Under the pieces are notes generated by a model that was not told where the DNA came from, made no database searches, and was given only the letters and a program-made list of their open reading frames with translations. Of a DNA stretch of 64,000 nucleotides, positions 40,401 to 50,111 are shown in pieces. Source of the DNA: Gaertneriomyces semiglobifer (Eukaryota > Chytridiomycota > Chytridiomycetes > Spizellomycetales > Spizellomycetaceae); contig JAHLKF010000033.1 of assembly GCA_025558075.1 (NCBI GenBank), positions 1-64,000 on the forward strand, read 5' to 3'. A program made the position numbers and the translations under genes. How positions within the stretch are numbered: the first letter of the stretch is position 1; every line of letters begins with the position of its first letter.

Positions 40401-40770
40401 CTTCATCAGGCTTCAGATACAGGTTTCCAACGGCATATTGTCCAGGCGGAGGAAGCACAATTCCAAAATTGCGCTTGACTTCGCGTGCGAATAGTTCATG
40501 AGGGATCGAACACATGACGCCAGCGCCATCACCATCCCGGATGTCCGCACCGGAGGCACCACGGTGAGTCATGTTGCAAAGCAGATTGCGGGCATCAGCG
40601 ACGATAGTGTGCGATGGTTCACCCTTGATGTGACAGACGAAACCGACACCGCAGGCATCCTTCTCCAAATCCGGGTGGTACAATCCTTGTGGTTGCGGAA
40701 TGGAATCGGCCCAAGACGAGAAAGCCTCCACGGGCTCCTCAGAGAGGGCGTCATCGCGTGGAGGAGCCAT
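34462..40770 (-). CDS. GLT1: Glutamate synthase, NADH type, single-chain
   Basis: Makes two glutamate from glutamine and 2-oxoglutarate using NADH (GOGAT, ammonia assimilation). The coding part is one exon of 2,102 residues, close to the length of other fungal GLT1 proteins. The predicted mature N-terminus is Cys40 in EKDACGVGFV, the nucleophile of the class II glutaminase, so residues 1-39 would be a cleaved propeptide as in yeast. The FMN domain has GEGGEDPERSNP and a [3Fe-4S] motif C-x5-C-x4-C in GCVMLRKCHLNTCAVG. GxG repeats of the beta-helix domain follow. The small-subunit part has Cys clusters (RCMDCGIPFC, CPIGN, CPAPCEGAC), the FAD motif VIGSGPAGLACAD and the NADH motif VIGGGDTGTDC. 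The ATG follows closely after a likely 5' UTR intron (40775-40858). Confidence 0.97.
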   Translation of the reverse strand: MAPPRDDALSEEPVEAFSSWADSIPQPQGLYHPDLEKDACGVGFVCHIKGEPSHTIVADARNLLCNMTHRGASGADIRDGDGAGVMCSIPHELFAREVKRNFGIVLPPPGQYAVGNLYLKPDEVVMKESMEKFEELAHSLGLNVLCWRPVPRESSILGPSSRSKEPEIYQPFVTLMRPHATDFDYKHFERQLYVLRKQSTHAITLKKWFYICSLSSKHMVYKGLLAPVQVYDYFADLTNPAFKAYFCLVHSRFSTNTFPSWDRAQPMRWCAHNGEINTLRGNKNWMRAREGVIKSDAFKDKLDSLLPIIEEGGSDSAAFDNVLELLVMNGVLSLPEAVMMMIPEAWENQPNMEPEKRAFYEWAACLMEPWDGPALFTFSDGRYVGASLDRNGLRPCRFYITEGDIMICASEVGTITLDPLTVLQKGRLQPGKMLLVDTEEGRVVDDRELKMRVATQNPFAKWIKENMLSMDDVFNFAAKQGYNVPPPLDESPISEDKRMLAFGFTVEQLNMLITPMVADGKEALGSMGYDTPLACMSRQPKLIYEYFRQLFAQVTNPPIDPIREEIVMSLSCYIGPQGNILEMEPGQTHRLHLPSPILSLEELESLKNLPRFRSDWSVCEIDITFAKAEGVSGYLAALDRVCSEVSQAIHDGMKVAILSDRNTSSGRVPLSTLVALGGVHHHLIRNKLRSKIALVLETGEAREVHHFCVLLGYGADAVCPYLAYEAMYKLKRENILRHDITEQKMVYNYIKASNDGIRKVMSKMGISTLQSYKAAQIFEALGLDHSVVSKCFSGTASRIKGVGFDILALDTLTFHEQAWPSRDTVSVETLPESGDYHWRKGGEAHINDPATIANLQDAVRRKNQNAYEAYARESYEQIKNCTLRGLLDFKYENAKPIPVEEVEPWTDIVKRFCTGAMSYGSISYEAHSTLAIALNRLGGKSNTGEGGEDPERSNPLANGDILRSAIKQVASGRFGVTSYYLSDADELQIKMAQGAKPGEGGELPGHKVSEGIAKTRKSTPGVGLISPPPHHDIYSIEDLKQLIYDLKCSNPSSRVSVKLVSEVGVGVIASGVAKARADHILISGHDGGTGASRWTGIKYAGLPWELGLAETHQTLVLNDLRGRIVLQTDGQLKTGRDVAIACLLGAEEWGFATAPLIAMGCVMLRKCHLNTCAVGVATQDPALRKKFEGQPEHVINFFYYIAEELRTIMAKLGFHTIEEMVGRTDFLCVNEAAKNPKTRNLDLTPVLTPAFTLRPGAATHNVKKQDHMLYKRLDMKLIEQAKRALETKRPVQLNADVVNTDRALGTTLSYEVSRAHGEPGLPDGTIHLKLKGSAGQSLGAFLASGILIELEGDANDYVGKGLSGGKVVVYPPKGSKFRSEENIIVGNVCLYGATSGKAFFSGVAAERFCVRNSGATAVVEGVGDHGCEYMTGGRVIILGSIGRNFAAGMSGGIAYLLDLDDSAHKRINAETVDLDRVVEADDIAWLKGVITEHYESTGSEAAKRVIQQWHQALPKFVKVFPRDYKAVLAKQAQEKEGSLGLPAPEHPASQTPADQAERKPEPVLLDLEDSVADEAMARQRVQTLDKVKGFMRYRRQGDKYRNPRKRVKDWKEINARMNVGELQTQAARCMDCGIPFCQSDNGCPIGNIIPKWNDLVYKNQWQEALDRLMLTNNFPEFTGRVCPAPCEGACTLGINELPVSIKSIECAVIDRGFAEGWIVPTPPKHRTGKRVAVIGSGPAGLACADQLNKAGHTVTVYEREDRIGGLLMYGIPNMKLDKGIVQRRVDLLAAEGVEFVTNAHVGKNIDAQKLKSENDIVVVATGATWPRDLPVPNRNLDGVHFAMEFLARNTKSLLDSELRDGAYLSAKGKNVIVIGGGDTGTDCVATSLRHGAASITNFELLPQPPAQRAKDNPWPTFPRVFRVDYGHSEVAVHQGKDPREYCILTKEFVSDGHGRVKGVNTVRVEWTKDASGKWAMREIPGSGKFFPADLVLLSMGFLGPEKGLLEQLGLGLTPASAIRTPAGSYATNIPGVYAAGDCRRGQSLIVWGINEGRQCAREIDMHLMGNTRLPVTGGVERREVSALDGVALAWASDGRGLTAGVA

Positions 40771-40774
40771 TTAA

Positions 40775-40858
40775 CTGTGAGCAAAAGTACGCAACAGTTA
40801 GTGATGTTTCTGCATTCCTACCCGAATAGGTGAAACGAAGCAAATCTGCAATACTCAC
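40775..40858 (-). other. Probable 5' UTR intron of the glutamate synthase gene
   Basis: On the minus strand the sequence runs from a GTGAGT donor, through a CACTAACTG branch-like site, to a TTTTGCTCACAG acceptor that ends just 4 nt before the ATG. The ATG reading frame is not open across it, so an untranslated first exon upstream is the natural reading. RNA evidence would decide. Confidence 0.6.
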
Positions 40859-42585
40859 CAACAGCGAGATCTAAATTTGTTTGAAAGTTGCGCTTCTTGT
40901 TAATGTTCTGTGGGTATGTTGAGTACAAACGTCTAGGTGAGCGGAAGAAATTAGTCGGCAGTCCTGCAGCGCGATCACGATTTAAATACACTGCGTGCGT
41001 AGACGTGCGTAGATTGATCAGGCCCATCTCATCCGATAAGATAAGCTGAGATTCTGCACAATGACGACGCATACCCTTAACAGCCTCTAAATGGGACGGC
41101 CTCGTATCTGTCCCGCTCTGGCTCCTTCGATGCGCATCGTCGATTCCCACCTTGCACAAGAACTCACCTTGGTAAAAGCTATTGCTGTGTTCTACGTGCA
41201 CGCAAAGACAAGAAAGAGTATAGATATATGACGAGAACCAAAAGACGGTATGTACTAGCTAGAGCGTCGTCTGGAAACGTCCCCAGGAAGAAAAGGATAT
41301 GCAAAGTATATATAGACCGATATTGTGAGCTCGCCACCCGGGTTGCGTGTCTTGGACCTGAATGGGTGAACGCTGTTGGCCGCCTGTCGTGCCCTGGCTG
41401 CCTGCCTGCCTAAGCGCGATTAGATGGTGGAGTTATATAGATGGTGGGAGGTTGGGGGGTGAGCTAGGGGGGAAGGGGGTGGGTTCAAGAGGAGGAAGTC
41501 CTTTAAATACTCAGTGGTGGAGGTGGGGGAAGGTCGATCGGTAGAACCCGGGGGAGCGCTCCCTTTCCATCCATTCATAAGTCAAAAGCATTCATAATTG
41601 CCACCTGTGCGTGGCAAATCGTATGTGGGGGTTACTTAGAAATATCATAATAGATCTAATATGTGCATATGCGCCCATTCCGACACGGGGGAAGAGGGAG
41701 ATGGGCAATCCCGCATTCGCATCCATCGATAATGCATATGCAACCGTGCATCCCACATTTGCCCCCACTGTTGTGACGGCCAATTTTGCCCCCCCTCCCC
41801 ACAGATCCTCAGACGATCTTGGTGGGGTTAGGGTCTGATGCATCTCTGTCGCACGGTTTGGGCATCTGTATCGATAAATATACATCTGTTGAATGACTGT
41901 GCCGAATCGGGCGATGTCGGTAGATTATCGAACCCATCAACAAAGTTTGATCCTGATCGCGTGGGGTCACTGGCTTCCATGCATGTGAGAGAGTCCCAGG
42001 TTTAAGAATCAGCAACCATGTGCCGAGGTTGTGGGTTGTCCTGGGGCCAGTTTTGCCGGAACTTTTCTAAGTGTGACCACACGCAGAAATGACTCGGTTT
42101 GGAGTCACTCACTCGACTCACCTCCGCAGACATGGCCCAAGGCCATGTTCATTTACAATGCTCGCATCAAGTCACCGAGGCGTTTTTTCATTCATTCCAA
42201 TGTAGATGATACTGGGAAACCTGCACAACGCATTAAATTGATGAGGCACCAGATACTGCCGTTGCCGGGTTGTGCGCTTCTGTTAGCTGGTTGCACGTTC
42301 AAAGGGTATATGCCCGAATGAAGATTTGCACGATTGGGCTGTCAGTTCCTGCTGAGGTAAGCAACTCCGCCCAACGCGGTGGAGCAGCCAGAAATAACCA
42401 GTGTAACTATCCAGCTTAAAATAGTTTTTAGAAAGGCCACTTATTTCGCCATGAATATGACTGTTCAGATATTCCAGAAAGCTCATGAGTGCTGGTTCGC
42501 AACTGGCGATATAGAAGCGAGAGTTCGCGTTCTTTCCACAAGGTGAACTTGGGGCCTTACCGAAAGTCAAAGACGGACGGACCAG
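40859..42585. other. Large divergent intergenic region
   Basis: About 1.7 kb between the glutamate synthase (minus) and the Rho GEF (plus). It contains the leader of the glutamate synthase, a G-rich tract at 41454-41483, a GC-rich stretch with CCACCTGTGCGTGG-like words, and only short open frames. The length could reflect nitrogen-responsive regulation of the synthase; isolated GATA cores are present but not diagnostic. Confidence 0.4.
41454..41483 (+). promoter_or_regulatory. Potential G-quadruplex tract
   Basis: Four G runs (6, 6, 5 and 3) are separated by loops of 7, 2 and 1 nt, which satisfies the usual G4 rule on the plus strand. It lies about 690 bp upstream of the glutamate synthase start. 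Confidence 0.5.
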
Positions 42586-45500
42586 ATGAGTGCGCTTATA
42601 GATAACCGGATATCACGACTTGGGGGAAGCAATAGTGCATTGGCGAACAGCGGAAGTTTTCCTGGGAGCACGGAGGATGTGTCGCAGATTCCTCGAAGCG
42701 GGAGCGGTGTGCCCATCAACGTTGTAGCTTCAACGAATGCTGGCCCGGACACGCCAGGAAAAGCACTTAGACCACTAGTATTATCATGGTAAGTGAAAGG
42801 CTCGGATTCAAAGGTGAGATCATTATCCGACTTACGGAAATACGTTAGGTTGTCCCAAGTGTTACAGCAGGCGTCGGAGCCTATACATGTGACAAAAGAC
42901 CAAGATGTGCTGTGGAATGAACTGCGTTTCGGGGAACTTCTCTGTCGTCTAATCAACGTATTGGCACCAAGATCCGTGGGACACATTGCTCAAGGGCGGA
43001 ATACCATGAGCGCCTTAGAGAATCTGACGGCATTTCAAAATGGTACGTTGTTCCTTTTGGCATGTTTATCACGATCAACCGTTGCCTGCTCACATCGTTT
43101 TTGCTTAGGCGCTTTTTCGTATGGAGTTGACCGGCCCAAATACGCATTTCGTCCAATTGACTTTATCAACGCTAATCCAAGTGGTGATGAAACGGTCTCC
43201 AAGCTCTTAGGCGCCCTACTCGTTTTTGCTGCCACCGAAAAAAGTTTTAGAGTACCTGATATATCGGTTACCCGAGTACGCACGATCTTAGAAACAGGAG
43301 TTGATCCTCAGGCGCTACCACCATCACCCATCACCAATCAGACCGTTTATGAGCCCCCGCAGCAGGGTGAGAAAGTACACCCTATGGCCTTCTTGAGCCG
43401 CCTCCACACAGTCATAACACAACAGAACACAGTACAAAGGCAGGCTACCTTGGGCCAGAACAGACTAAAAGCACTCTTACGGGGATTGACTGACATGGAT
43501 GTGCAGCCGAACATTGCACAACCACTTCGGCGGTTGGACGACTGTCTAACGGGCCTGGAAGTAACGCTCGAAACATATTCGTCGCAGGTGGCCACAATGG
43601 AAGCACAGCAACAGGCGATTTTGGATGCGGTTGATAACGCAGCCTTGACGGCCGCTGTTACTGCTGTTGAAGACGAAACCGCAGACCCAGTATCTTCCGT
43701 TGATCCCGTTTCCAATGCTGTAGCGGAGCCGACTTCCGAGTTTGTTTCAGGGACATCTACGCCAACCACACCCAAGAGCATGTTCCCAAAGGTCCCTGCA
43801 GAGGTTGCGAACGCCGGTCTACCGAAAAGTGAGATGATGCGACTGAGTGCTGTTTACGAATTGATAGAGACTGAGGCGGATTATGTTCGGGACCTCACGT
43901 TGATGATTAATTACCATAAGAAGCAACTGGAAGAGACTCAACTCATACCAGAAACGGATATTGCGAATCTCTTTAGTAATATCAATGACTTGGTACCGGT
44001 GAACCAGCAACTGTTGGATCGCCTATATGCGAAGCGAGATGCGGACGCATTTATCCCTGAGGTGGGAGACGCTTTTGTGGATGTCAGCGAATCCTTCAAA
44101 GTGTATACAGAATATTGCGGGAATTATCCCGAAGCGATGAAGCTTCTCAACAAGCTTCAGGCTCAGGAGCAGTTCAAAGAACTGTTGCAAAAGATGATGA
44201 ACAGCTCTGAAGGTCGTGGATTATCGCTCGAGTCTTTCCTCATAAAGCCGGTTCAGCGAATTTGCAAATACCCCCTGTTGATTCGAGAGCTGCAGAAGCA
44301 TACGGATAAGTTATCTAAGGATACAATCACGTTGAACCTGGCAATGACCAAGATTGAGTCAGTAGTGACATTGGTCAATGAGCATACTCGACAACTAGGA
44401 GAACGGGACCGCATTCAGGCGTTACAGCAAAGGATAGAGAGTCCTACGGCCTTGAACTTGACCGAGAGACGACATATTCGGGATGGCCCAATTGGGAAAG
44501 TGGTTGGTGGGAAAGTGCGCGAGCGATATATCCTGATATTCGGAGACGTGTTACTGGTGTGCACGCCGATAAAAAATGGCAAGTACGCCCTAGAAAGCGC
44601 GTACGATATTGCCGACCTTGCGCTCAAGCCCGACTTTATGAAAGGTGAGTATCTCGTATTCAATTTCAATAAAGCGAAATCGATCATCACACTAACTGTT
44701 GGACATCACGCGCGATAGAGGGCATACCAAAGGGCATCAAGTATGCCATTCAACTGGTCACTATTTCAACGCGACAAGACCTCACTTTGTGTGCCAATTC
44801 TGATGAAGATCGGCAGAAGTGGCAGGACGCATTACAGCAGGCCATCAAAGTGGGCACCGAAGAGTCTCGTAAGCTAGCATCTTCAGACCAGATTGGAACC
44901 AAACGAATGTCCATGGGTGCCATGTTTGTTCAACAGTTCAATTCCTTGAGGGAGGACGATGATAAAGCGAGACCGACCAGTTGGGGAAGCTTGAGCAGCA
45001 GGAAAACAATTTCCAAAGGCGGCATGGCTGGTTCCACGCTAAGAGGAAAGCGGGGTTGGGGATCATTACAGAGCTCGTTAAAGAACCCGGCTGCATTGAA
45101 GAAGGAGGTGGAATTCGCAGATCTTAGCACCAATTCTATAGATACGGACGATATGCAGAATGCCGAACCCGATTTACCTGCACCTACCGAACCCGAAATG
45201 GCTGAGGTGGATGGGAAAATATGGAAACGGACACTAAGTGCCATGGGAACATCATACTATTAGTAAGTTTATGTGCTCTGGCGATCCACTGTATGGTTTG
45301 TCGCTACGTTACTGATCTTGCCTATTCGTGCAGTTGTCCTGATACCAAAGATACGACCTGGCGGTTACCGGAGAACTACACAGTTCTTAATCCCGAAACT
45401 GGGAAACCATATGTAGACGAAGCAGACGAAAACTCTGACTATGCTTCTGATGACGCTGGCGCAGAAGATGACATGGCGGAACCCATACCAGGGCACCCGG

Positions 45501-45640
45501 ATTGGCGACGCGTTGATAGGGAGGGCGAAAGCTCGTACTTCTACAATGTTCTCACGAGAGAGACCAGCTGGGTTCTTCCAGGTATACCAGCTGACGAACC
45601 ACCACCACCGGCAGCTGCTCCAGAGGCACCGCCAGAATGA
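42586..45640 (+). CDS. Rho guanine-nucleotide exchange factor: CH-DH-PH with two WW domains
   Basis: Probably activates a Rho-family GTPase. Exons are 42586-42788, 42849-43042, 43109-44644, 44719-45262 and 45334-45640 (927 residues). A calponin-homology-like domain is at about residues 60-185 (LWNELRFGELLCRLINVLAP, then GDETVSKLLGALLVFA). A coiled/linker region follows. The DH domain at about 377-565 has RLSAVYELIETEADYVRDL and the signature SLESFLIKPVQRICKYPLLIREL. The PH domain follows (RERYILIFGDVLLVC ... LCANSDEDRQKWQDAL). The C-terminus has two WW modules: KIWKRTLSAMGTSYYYCP...TTWRLP, and DWRRVDREGESSYFYN...ETSWVLP. The first is split by the last intron, whose removal is needed to complete it. 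CH is the least certain domain. Confidence 0.85.
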
Positions 45641-45923
45641 CCATAACAGTAGCATTACTTTGAAGTTTTGTACCACTTGGAAGACATGCAACAAATAAAG
45701 GGATGCTGTGCAGTTTAGGATTGCATCTGATTGGCGCACTTATCATGATTATTTGAGCTGCCGTTGGTTGACAACGATTTATCCCAATTAGTAGCAGTGA
45801 TTATTCTCGCTATGCATGTACTATGAAACAGTAGACAACAGTCTCCAGAAGCAACCACCCTCATGCTCTATATCAAATATCTACCTAATGCGGAGAAACC
45901 TGCCTACATATCCCTCACATTGC

Positions 45924-47502
45924 TTACCACCCAGTGCTTCTGCTCCAATCTATAACGACCCACCCTTCCGTGTGGGGATTATGTTCAGCACTTGGATCCA
46001 CGGCTTGCGCTTTTGTGAACGCCATGACGTATGTAGCAGTCTCAATGTTGTTAGGCTTTCCCAGAACAAGCTCCCCCTTGGCATTTTTGAACATTAAAAT
46101 CTCGTTGGTCTGGAAGCTGACCAAAATGACAGGAACTTCGTCCTCAAGCAAAGTAACTTTACGAATGTCCACTCGTCGCACGTCTAATAGCTTGCAGTCA
46201 GATACTAGACCTTGTTGACGTTGCGACTCGAATCCTGCTGATAAGCGCGCATATGCCTAACGTACATAATGTTAGCGCACATCAATATGTAGTAATGAAG
46301 CGCGCGTGCTCACCCTTTCGCTGCACCAGTCTTGTAATGTCTTGGCATCCGCTTTTAAATATGCTTCCAGAATTTCGGGAAGATACCACTTGGTGGCATC
46401 TTTCAAAAATTTATCCAAGGAGAACATCGGGTCAACGGCGCGGAATGCTCGGACAACCTGTGCTTGCTCGGTCTCCTCAAAGGCAGCACTCGAGAAGAAC
46501 TCTCTAACACTTTCCAGAACCGGGTTGTCACTCTCCTGGAATCCTCTTCTCACAGCAAACAACTTTTGCATCATTGCATTATCTTCTTTGAATTTCCGCC
46601 ACGATTCTGCCAGTTTCGACGATCTGTGTAGTTCAACATTGGCACCGGCCTCAGGATCCGCCGTGACCACACGGTGAGGGTTCGGTACACCGGGTATACC
46701 TAGCGGCGTTTTTCTAGAGGCAAGTAGCTCGGCGCGCTCTTTTTCACGGACTTCGCGGGGTTGATACTCATGATAATAAGCGTTTGATGCGGAATCAATA
46801 ACTTCTTTCTTGACGTGCTTCAGCCCTCTACCTACTGCCTTCGCAGCTTTGGTGTCCAAAATCGGTTCAGCCACCTGAAATCGAAGAACATGATGAGCAC
46901 CTACTGTTGCAGCAGAGCTCTGATGCCCGCCACATCACGTACCTTTTCGCCGACCTCGGCAATTTTTTCGCCGGTTTTGCTCAAAACTTCTCCAGTCTTT
47001 TGCACGACGGGATTCTGCAGCGTCTTGTCGACAGCCTCTCCAACCTTTTCAATGACTTTGCCAGACTTTTCCGCAGCTTTTTTCGCACGCTGTACGGCGT
47101 CGCTTTCGGCAAGCTCGTTTGTTGCAGCACTCAACTGCTTCACATTGTCCTGGAAGTCTTTGTTTTCCTGAACCTGCTTTTTAACAGACTTGGCGAACTC
47201 TGCGAAAAAGTTCACGTTTCTTCTCTGCGAGAGGAGCAACGGTGTTACAAGTGGTGTTCGGGAAACGAGTGGGGTTGGATGCAGTGCGGAGTTATGAGTG
47301 CGTAGAGCGAATGTAGATGGTGACGGCCGAGCAGCTTGGGAGTGAAACGAACATTCCGAGGATGTAAGCTGTGATAAAAGGGAAATGCTGAGTTTCTGCA
47401 CGAACACGACCCATAGGTGAAGCAAGGTGACCTTACCGTAGCAAGGGAGATAGATCTACTTGAGGATACTTTCCTCGGACATGATAGTCTAGTCCTAAAC
47501 AT
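45924..47502 (-). CDS. TIM44: Mitochondrial import motor adaptor TIM44
   Basis: Anchors mitochondrial Hsp70 to the TIM23 channel on the matrix side of the inner membrane. Exons are 47502-47437, 47395-46943, 46874-46314 and 46256-45924 (470 residues). The ATG at 47502 gives MFRTRLSCPRKVSSSRSIS, an Arg/Ser-rich, acid-free presequence. It is joined across a 41-bp intron to a longer basic leader ending in SQRRNVNFFAEFAKSVKKQV. The central part is the Lys/Glu/Ala-rich helical Hsp70-binding region, followed by AEPILDTKAAKAVGRGLKHVK. The C-terminal Tim44 fold has FRAVDPMFSLDKFLKDATKWYLPEILEAYLKAD, LQDWCSER and VPVILVSFQTNEILMFKNAKGE. The 41-bp intron is the shortest accepted here; the frame before it matches neither family nor targeting if unspliced. 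Confidence 0.9.
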
Positions 47503-47839
47503 CTGTGCGGTTGACGATGTTGTCCAGGTTCGCCTGCGGTATGTGGTATGCTCTGATATCAAGTGCTCTGGATTGTTTCCGAAGACTCACTTGACAACCA
47601 AATGTCTCGTCCAAAATCTTCTTGCCTTATCGTTAACTCTTTGTATCGACACGCGCGCAGGACTGTGTCAGACAGAAAAGTATGATAGTCTGATATTCAG
47701 AAGGACTATTATATAGGATGTACAATATGCTCAAAAAAGAAGTTTAAATGTGTGCCGGGAGTTGCAACAGATACTAGCCACTCTATGTTCCGTTCTTGGT
47801 TCTCATGATTGTCGGAGTATGGCTATGTATTAGGGAATA
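47503..47839. other. Intergenic between makorin-like and TIM44 genes
   Basis: 337 bp between the stop of the makorin-like gene and the start of TIM44 (same strand). Presumably it contains the makorin 3' end and the TIM44 promoter. Nothing else seen. Confidence 0.4.
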
Positions 47840-49481
47840 TCATTGTCGGCGGTCCCAAGCTTCCAAGAAGTCAGACAGCTTGACCGTCCCAACAATCTTC
47901 ACTCCTTCTTCATCCCCATGAACCTTTCGTAGCACCACCTGTTCTGGTGTGCCGTCGGGTAGGACGTGTCTGTAGAAGCAACTGGTACCAAACGGACACT
48001 GCCCGGTCCCGTGCCCGAAATGCTTGCAATCGATGGTGCTCAGTTTCTGCTTATACTCTTCAATGATCTCCGTCTTGTGCTCTGCTGATGTGGGCCACAC
48101 CGCAGACGGAGTAATGAAATGTGTCACTGTGCGGCATATGGGACATGACTAGACAAACAGCCCGTGACATTAGTTACCGCCAGGAGCGGTAGTAAGAATC
48201 TGTGCAAGCATGCTTACCTTGGCAGTATCCATTCGTTCGCTCGTTCGCCACTGTCTAATACATGCCAAACACACACAATGCTCACAGTTCAATAATCCAA
48301 ATCGCGGGTCCGATTTGCCCAAAACCCGCTCCATACAGACTACGCACTCGACATCCTCACTGTCCTCTAACTGAGAACGGAATTTCTCTTCCTGTTCTTT
48401 TTTTCGTTCACATGCCTCGATATGTTCCATATGAACTTCCATGGATTTTCTGGGGTCCAGGCACTCCTTTCCACAGACCGGACATGGCAGACCATGGAGA
48501 TACCTGCATACGCCATCACCATATCTGCAATTGCCGTTCATAGCGAATGGACACAGTGGTGCCGCTTCGTCGTCAAAGTGGGCATCGTCTTGCGGAGTAA
48601 CGGACACTGGGACAAGAGCAGGTTTGATTCGCACTCTTTGCGGGCTATCCACTGCTTTGGTCGCACCAGATTTTGCAATGGTCGAATATGAAAACCGAAC
48701 AGGGCTGGCAGCAAAGATACTGTGAGACGAAGATATGTGCTCTGGCGAACTAAGATCATCTGACGTCGTGGTGTGTTCGCTGAACGCAAGCGGTGTTGGA
48801 GGGTGGTCGTGGAAGTACATGGTGTTCGCCGCTGGCTGTGATGCATCACCGACGCTAGGGGTCTCACAAACCGAATCTGATAAATCAAAAGCCAGAATAC
48901 CCCCGACTAAATCATCGAGAACCGAACGCTCCCGTTGTGGGCCGTCCGGCCTTGATACCGTCTCTTCCTTATGCACAGTACGGAGGAGCGGTTCTTCAAC
49001 GGGGACATTTACCGGTATTTTGGACTGCGAGGCGCTGCCGAGCGGGCGGTTGGAATGATCAGAGGGAAGCGACGGCGATGCGGGAGCGGGTGTACCGACT
49101 GTAGGTGGAGGAGTGCGTTTTGCTGCACCATTGCCATTAGGCTGCCGTTTGGAACTCTGTTCACTCTTCATGTGTTTGAGAACGCAGTAATCACCATATC
49201 GGCACTGCCCTCTCTGATAAACTACGTAGATAGCAAGGGGTGGGTATCAGGTTGGCGCCTGAGCCTTCAAACCACCTGGCGTGTACCTACATTGGCAGAC
49301 AAGATTCGCACTCTCGGTCCGATCATGAGAAAAAGGACAATCCTTCGTCCGTTGACACGACCCGAGGGCGTAAAATCTGCATGGTGCTCTTGCTGTAAAC
49401 GAAGCGGCCAAAAAAGTTGGTTAGGATACCAGCTGCGTATTTGTCACCGACCGATGAAAACGCACATGGCATTAATGGCAT
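47840..49481 (-). CDS. Makorin-type RING E3 ubiquitin ligase with C3H1 fingers
   Basis: A predicted RNA-binding E3 ligase. Exons are 49481-49448, 49392-49291, 49221-48218 and 48148-47840 (482 residues). The two small 5' exons restore two tandem C3H1 fingers: C16-x7-C24-x5-C30-x3-H34, and C44-x7-C52-x5-C58-x3-H62 (VCQFYQRGQCRYGDYC). A Ser/Pro-rich linker follows, then a third finger CPFAMNGNCRYGDGVCRYLH near 270 and a C-rich makorin-type Cys/His patch (CPVCGKECLDP...HMEHIEAC). The RING is CVVCMERVLG...NCEHCVCLACIRQW...SCPICR, with a splice site before SCPIC. A fourth finger CKHFGHGTGQCPFGTSC...H completes the makorin layout. The start is less certain than the rest, because exon 1 is only 34 nt. 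Confidence 0.87.
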
Positions 49482-50111
49482 ATAGTGTGACCTGCTAATA
49501 ATCGAACGTCAATCCTCCCGGTCCGACTGGCCTCTGAACAATCTGAATAGAGGTAGCCGCTAGTAGTTTTCTAATCGCTGTTCTCGTTTTGTAAAGCTTC
49601 GTTGAAGGTTGTCTCTGTCGGCGTAGTGTCACTGCTCTCAAAAGTTGCCCAAATTCTGTGAGTGAGATGCCGACTTCATAGTGACTTGTGAAGTGGACTG
49701 CGCAGCGGCAATCACATGTTTGCCACCTACGGTCATGTGATGCTGCCGCGTTGGGGTTAGGGCAGTACCGTGTCTGCAACTGTGGAAGCAGGTGTCTCTT
49801 CCGCGGGCGACGTTGGTCAACTCAAACAGGCAGCCATGACAGGATCGCTGACTGACTTCGCTTTTGCTACTTCATCGTAGCTATTTCCACGTTCCGTTGC
49901 TTTGGTCTGTTAGGATTAGTTGCAGCAAACCAGCGTGTGCAGTTTTCTGGATCTGGTTTCGTTGTGTCCGGATTAAATATACCATGTTTCGCCGCTGTCA
50001 CCGTTGAGAGAGAAAGGAACGCGCGCCCACAGAGCCCATAACTTTTTGAAGCGACAGGTCCGATATCCCACGAACAACATACCGCAACTGAATACACCGT
50101 TTGCAGATACG
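49482..50111. other. Divergent promoter region, makorin-like and PDS5
   Basis: 630 bp with short frames only. The CACATG/CATGTG words near 49710 are not diagnostic. No RNA gene found. Confidence 0.4.
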
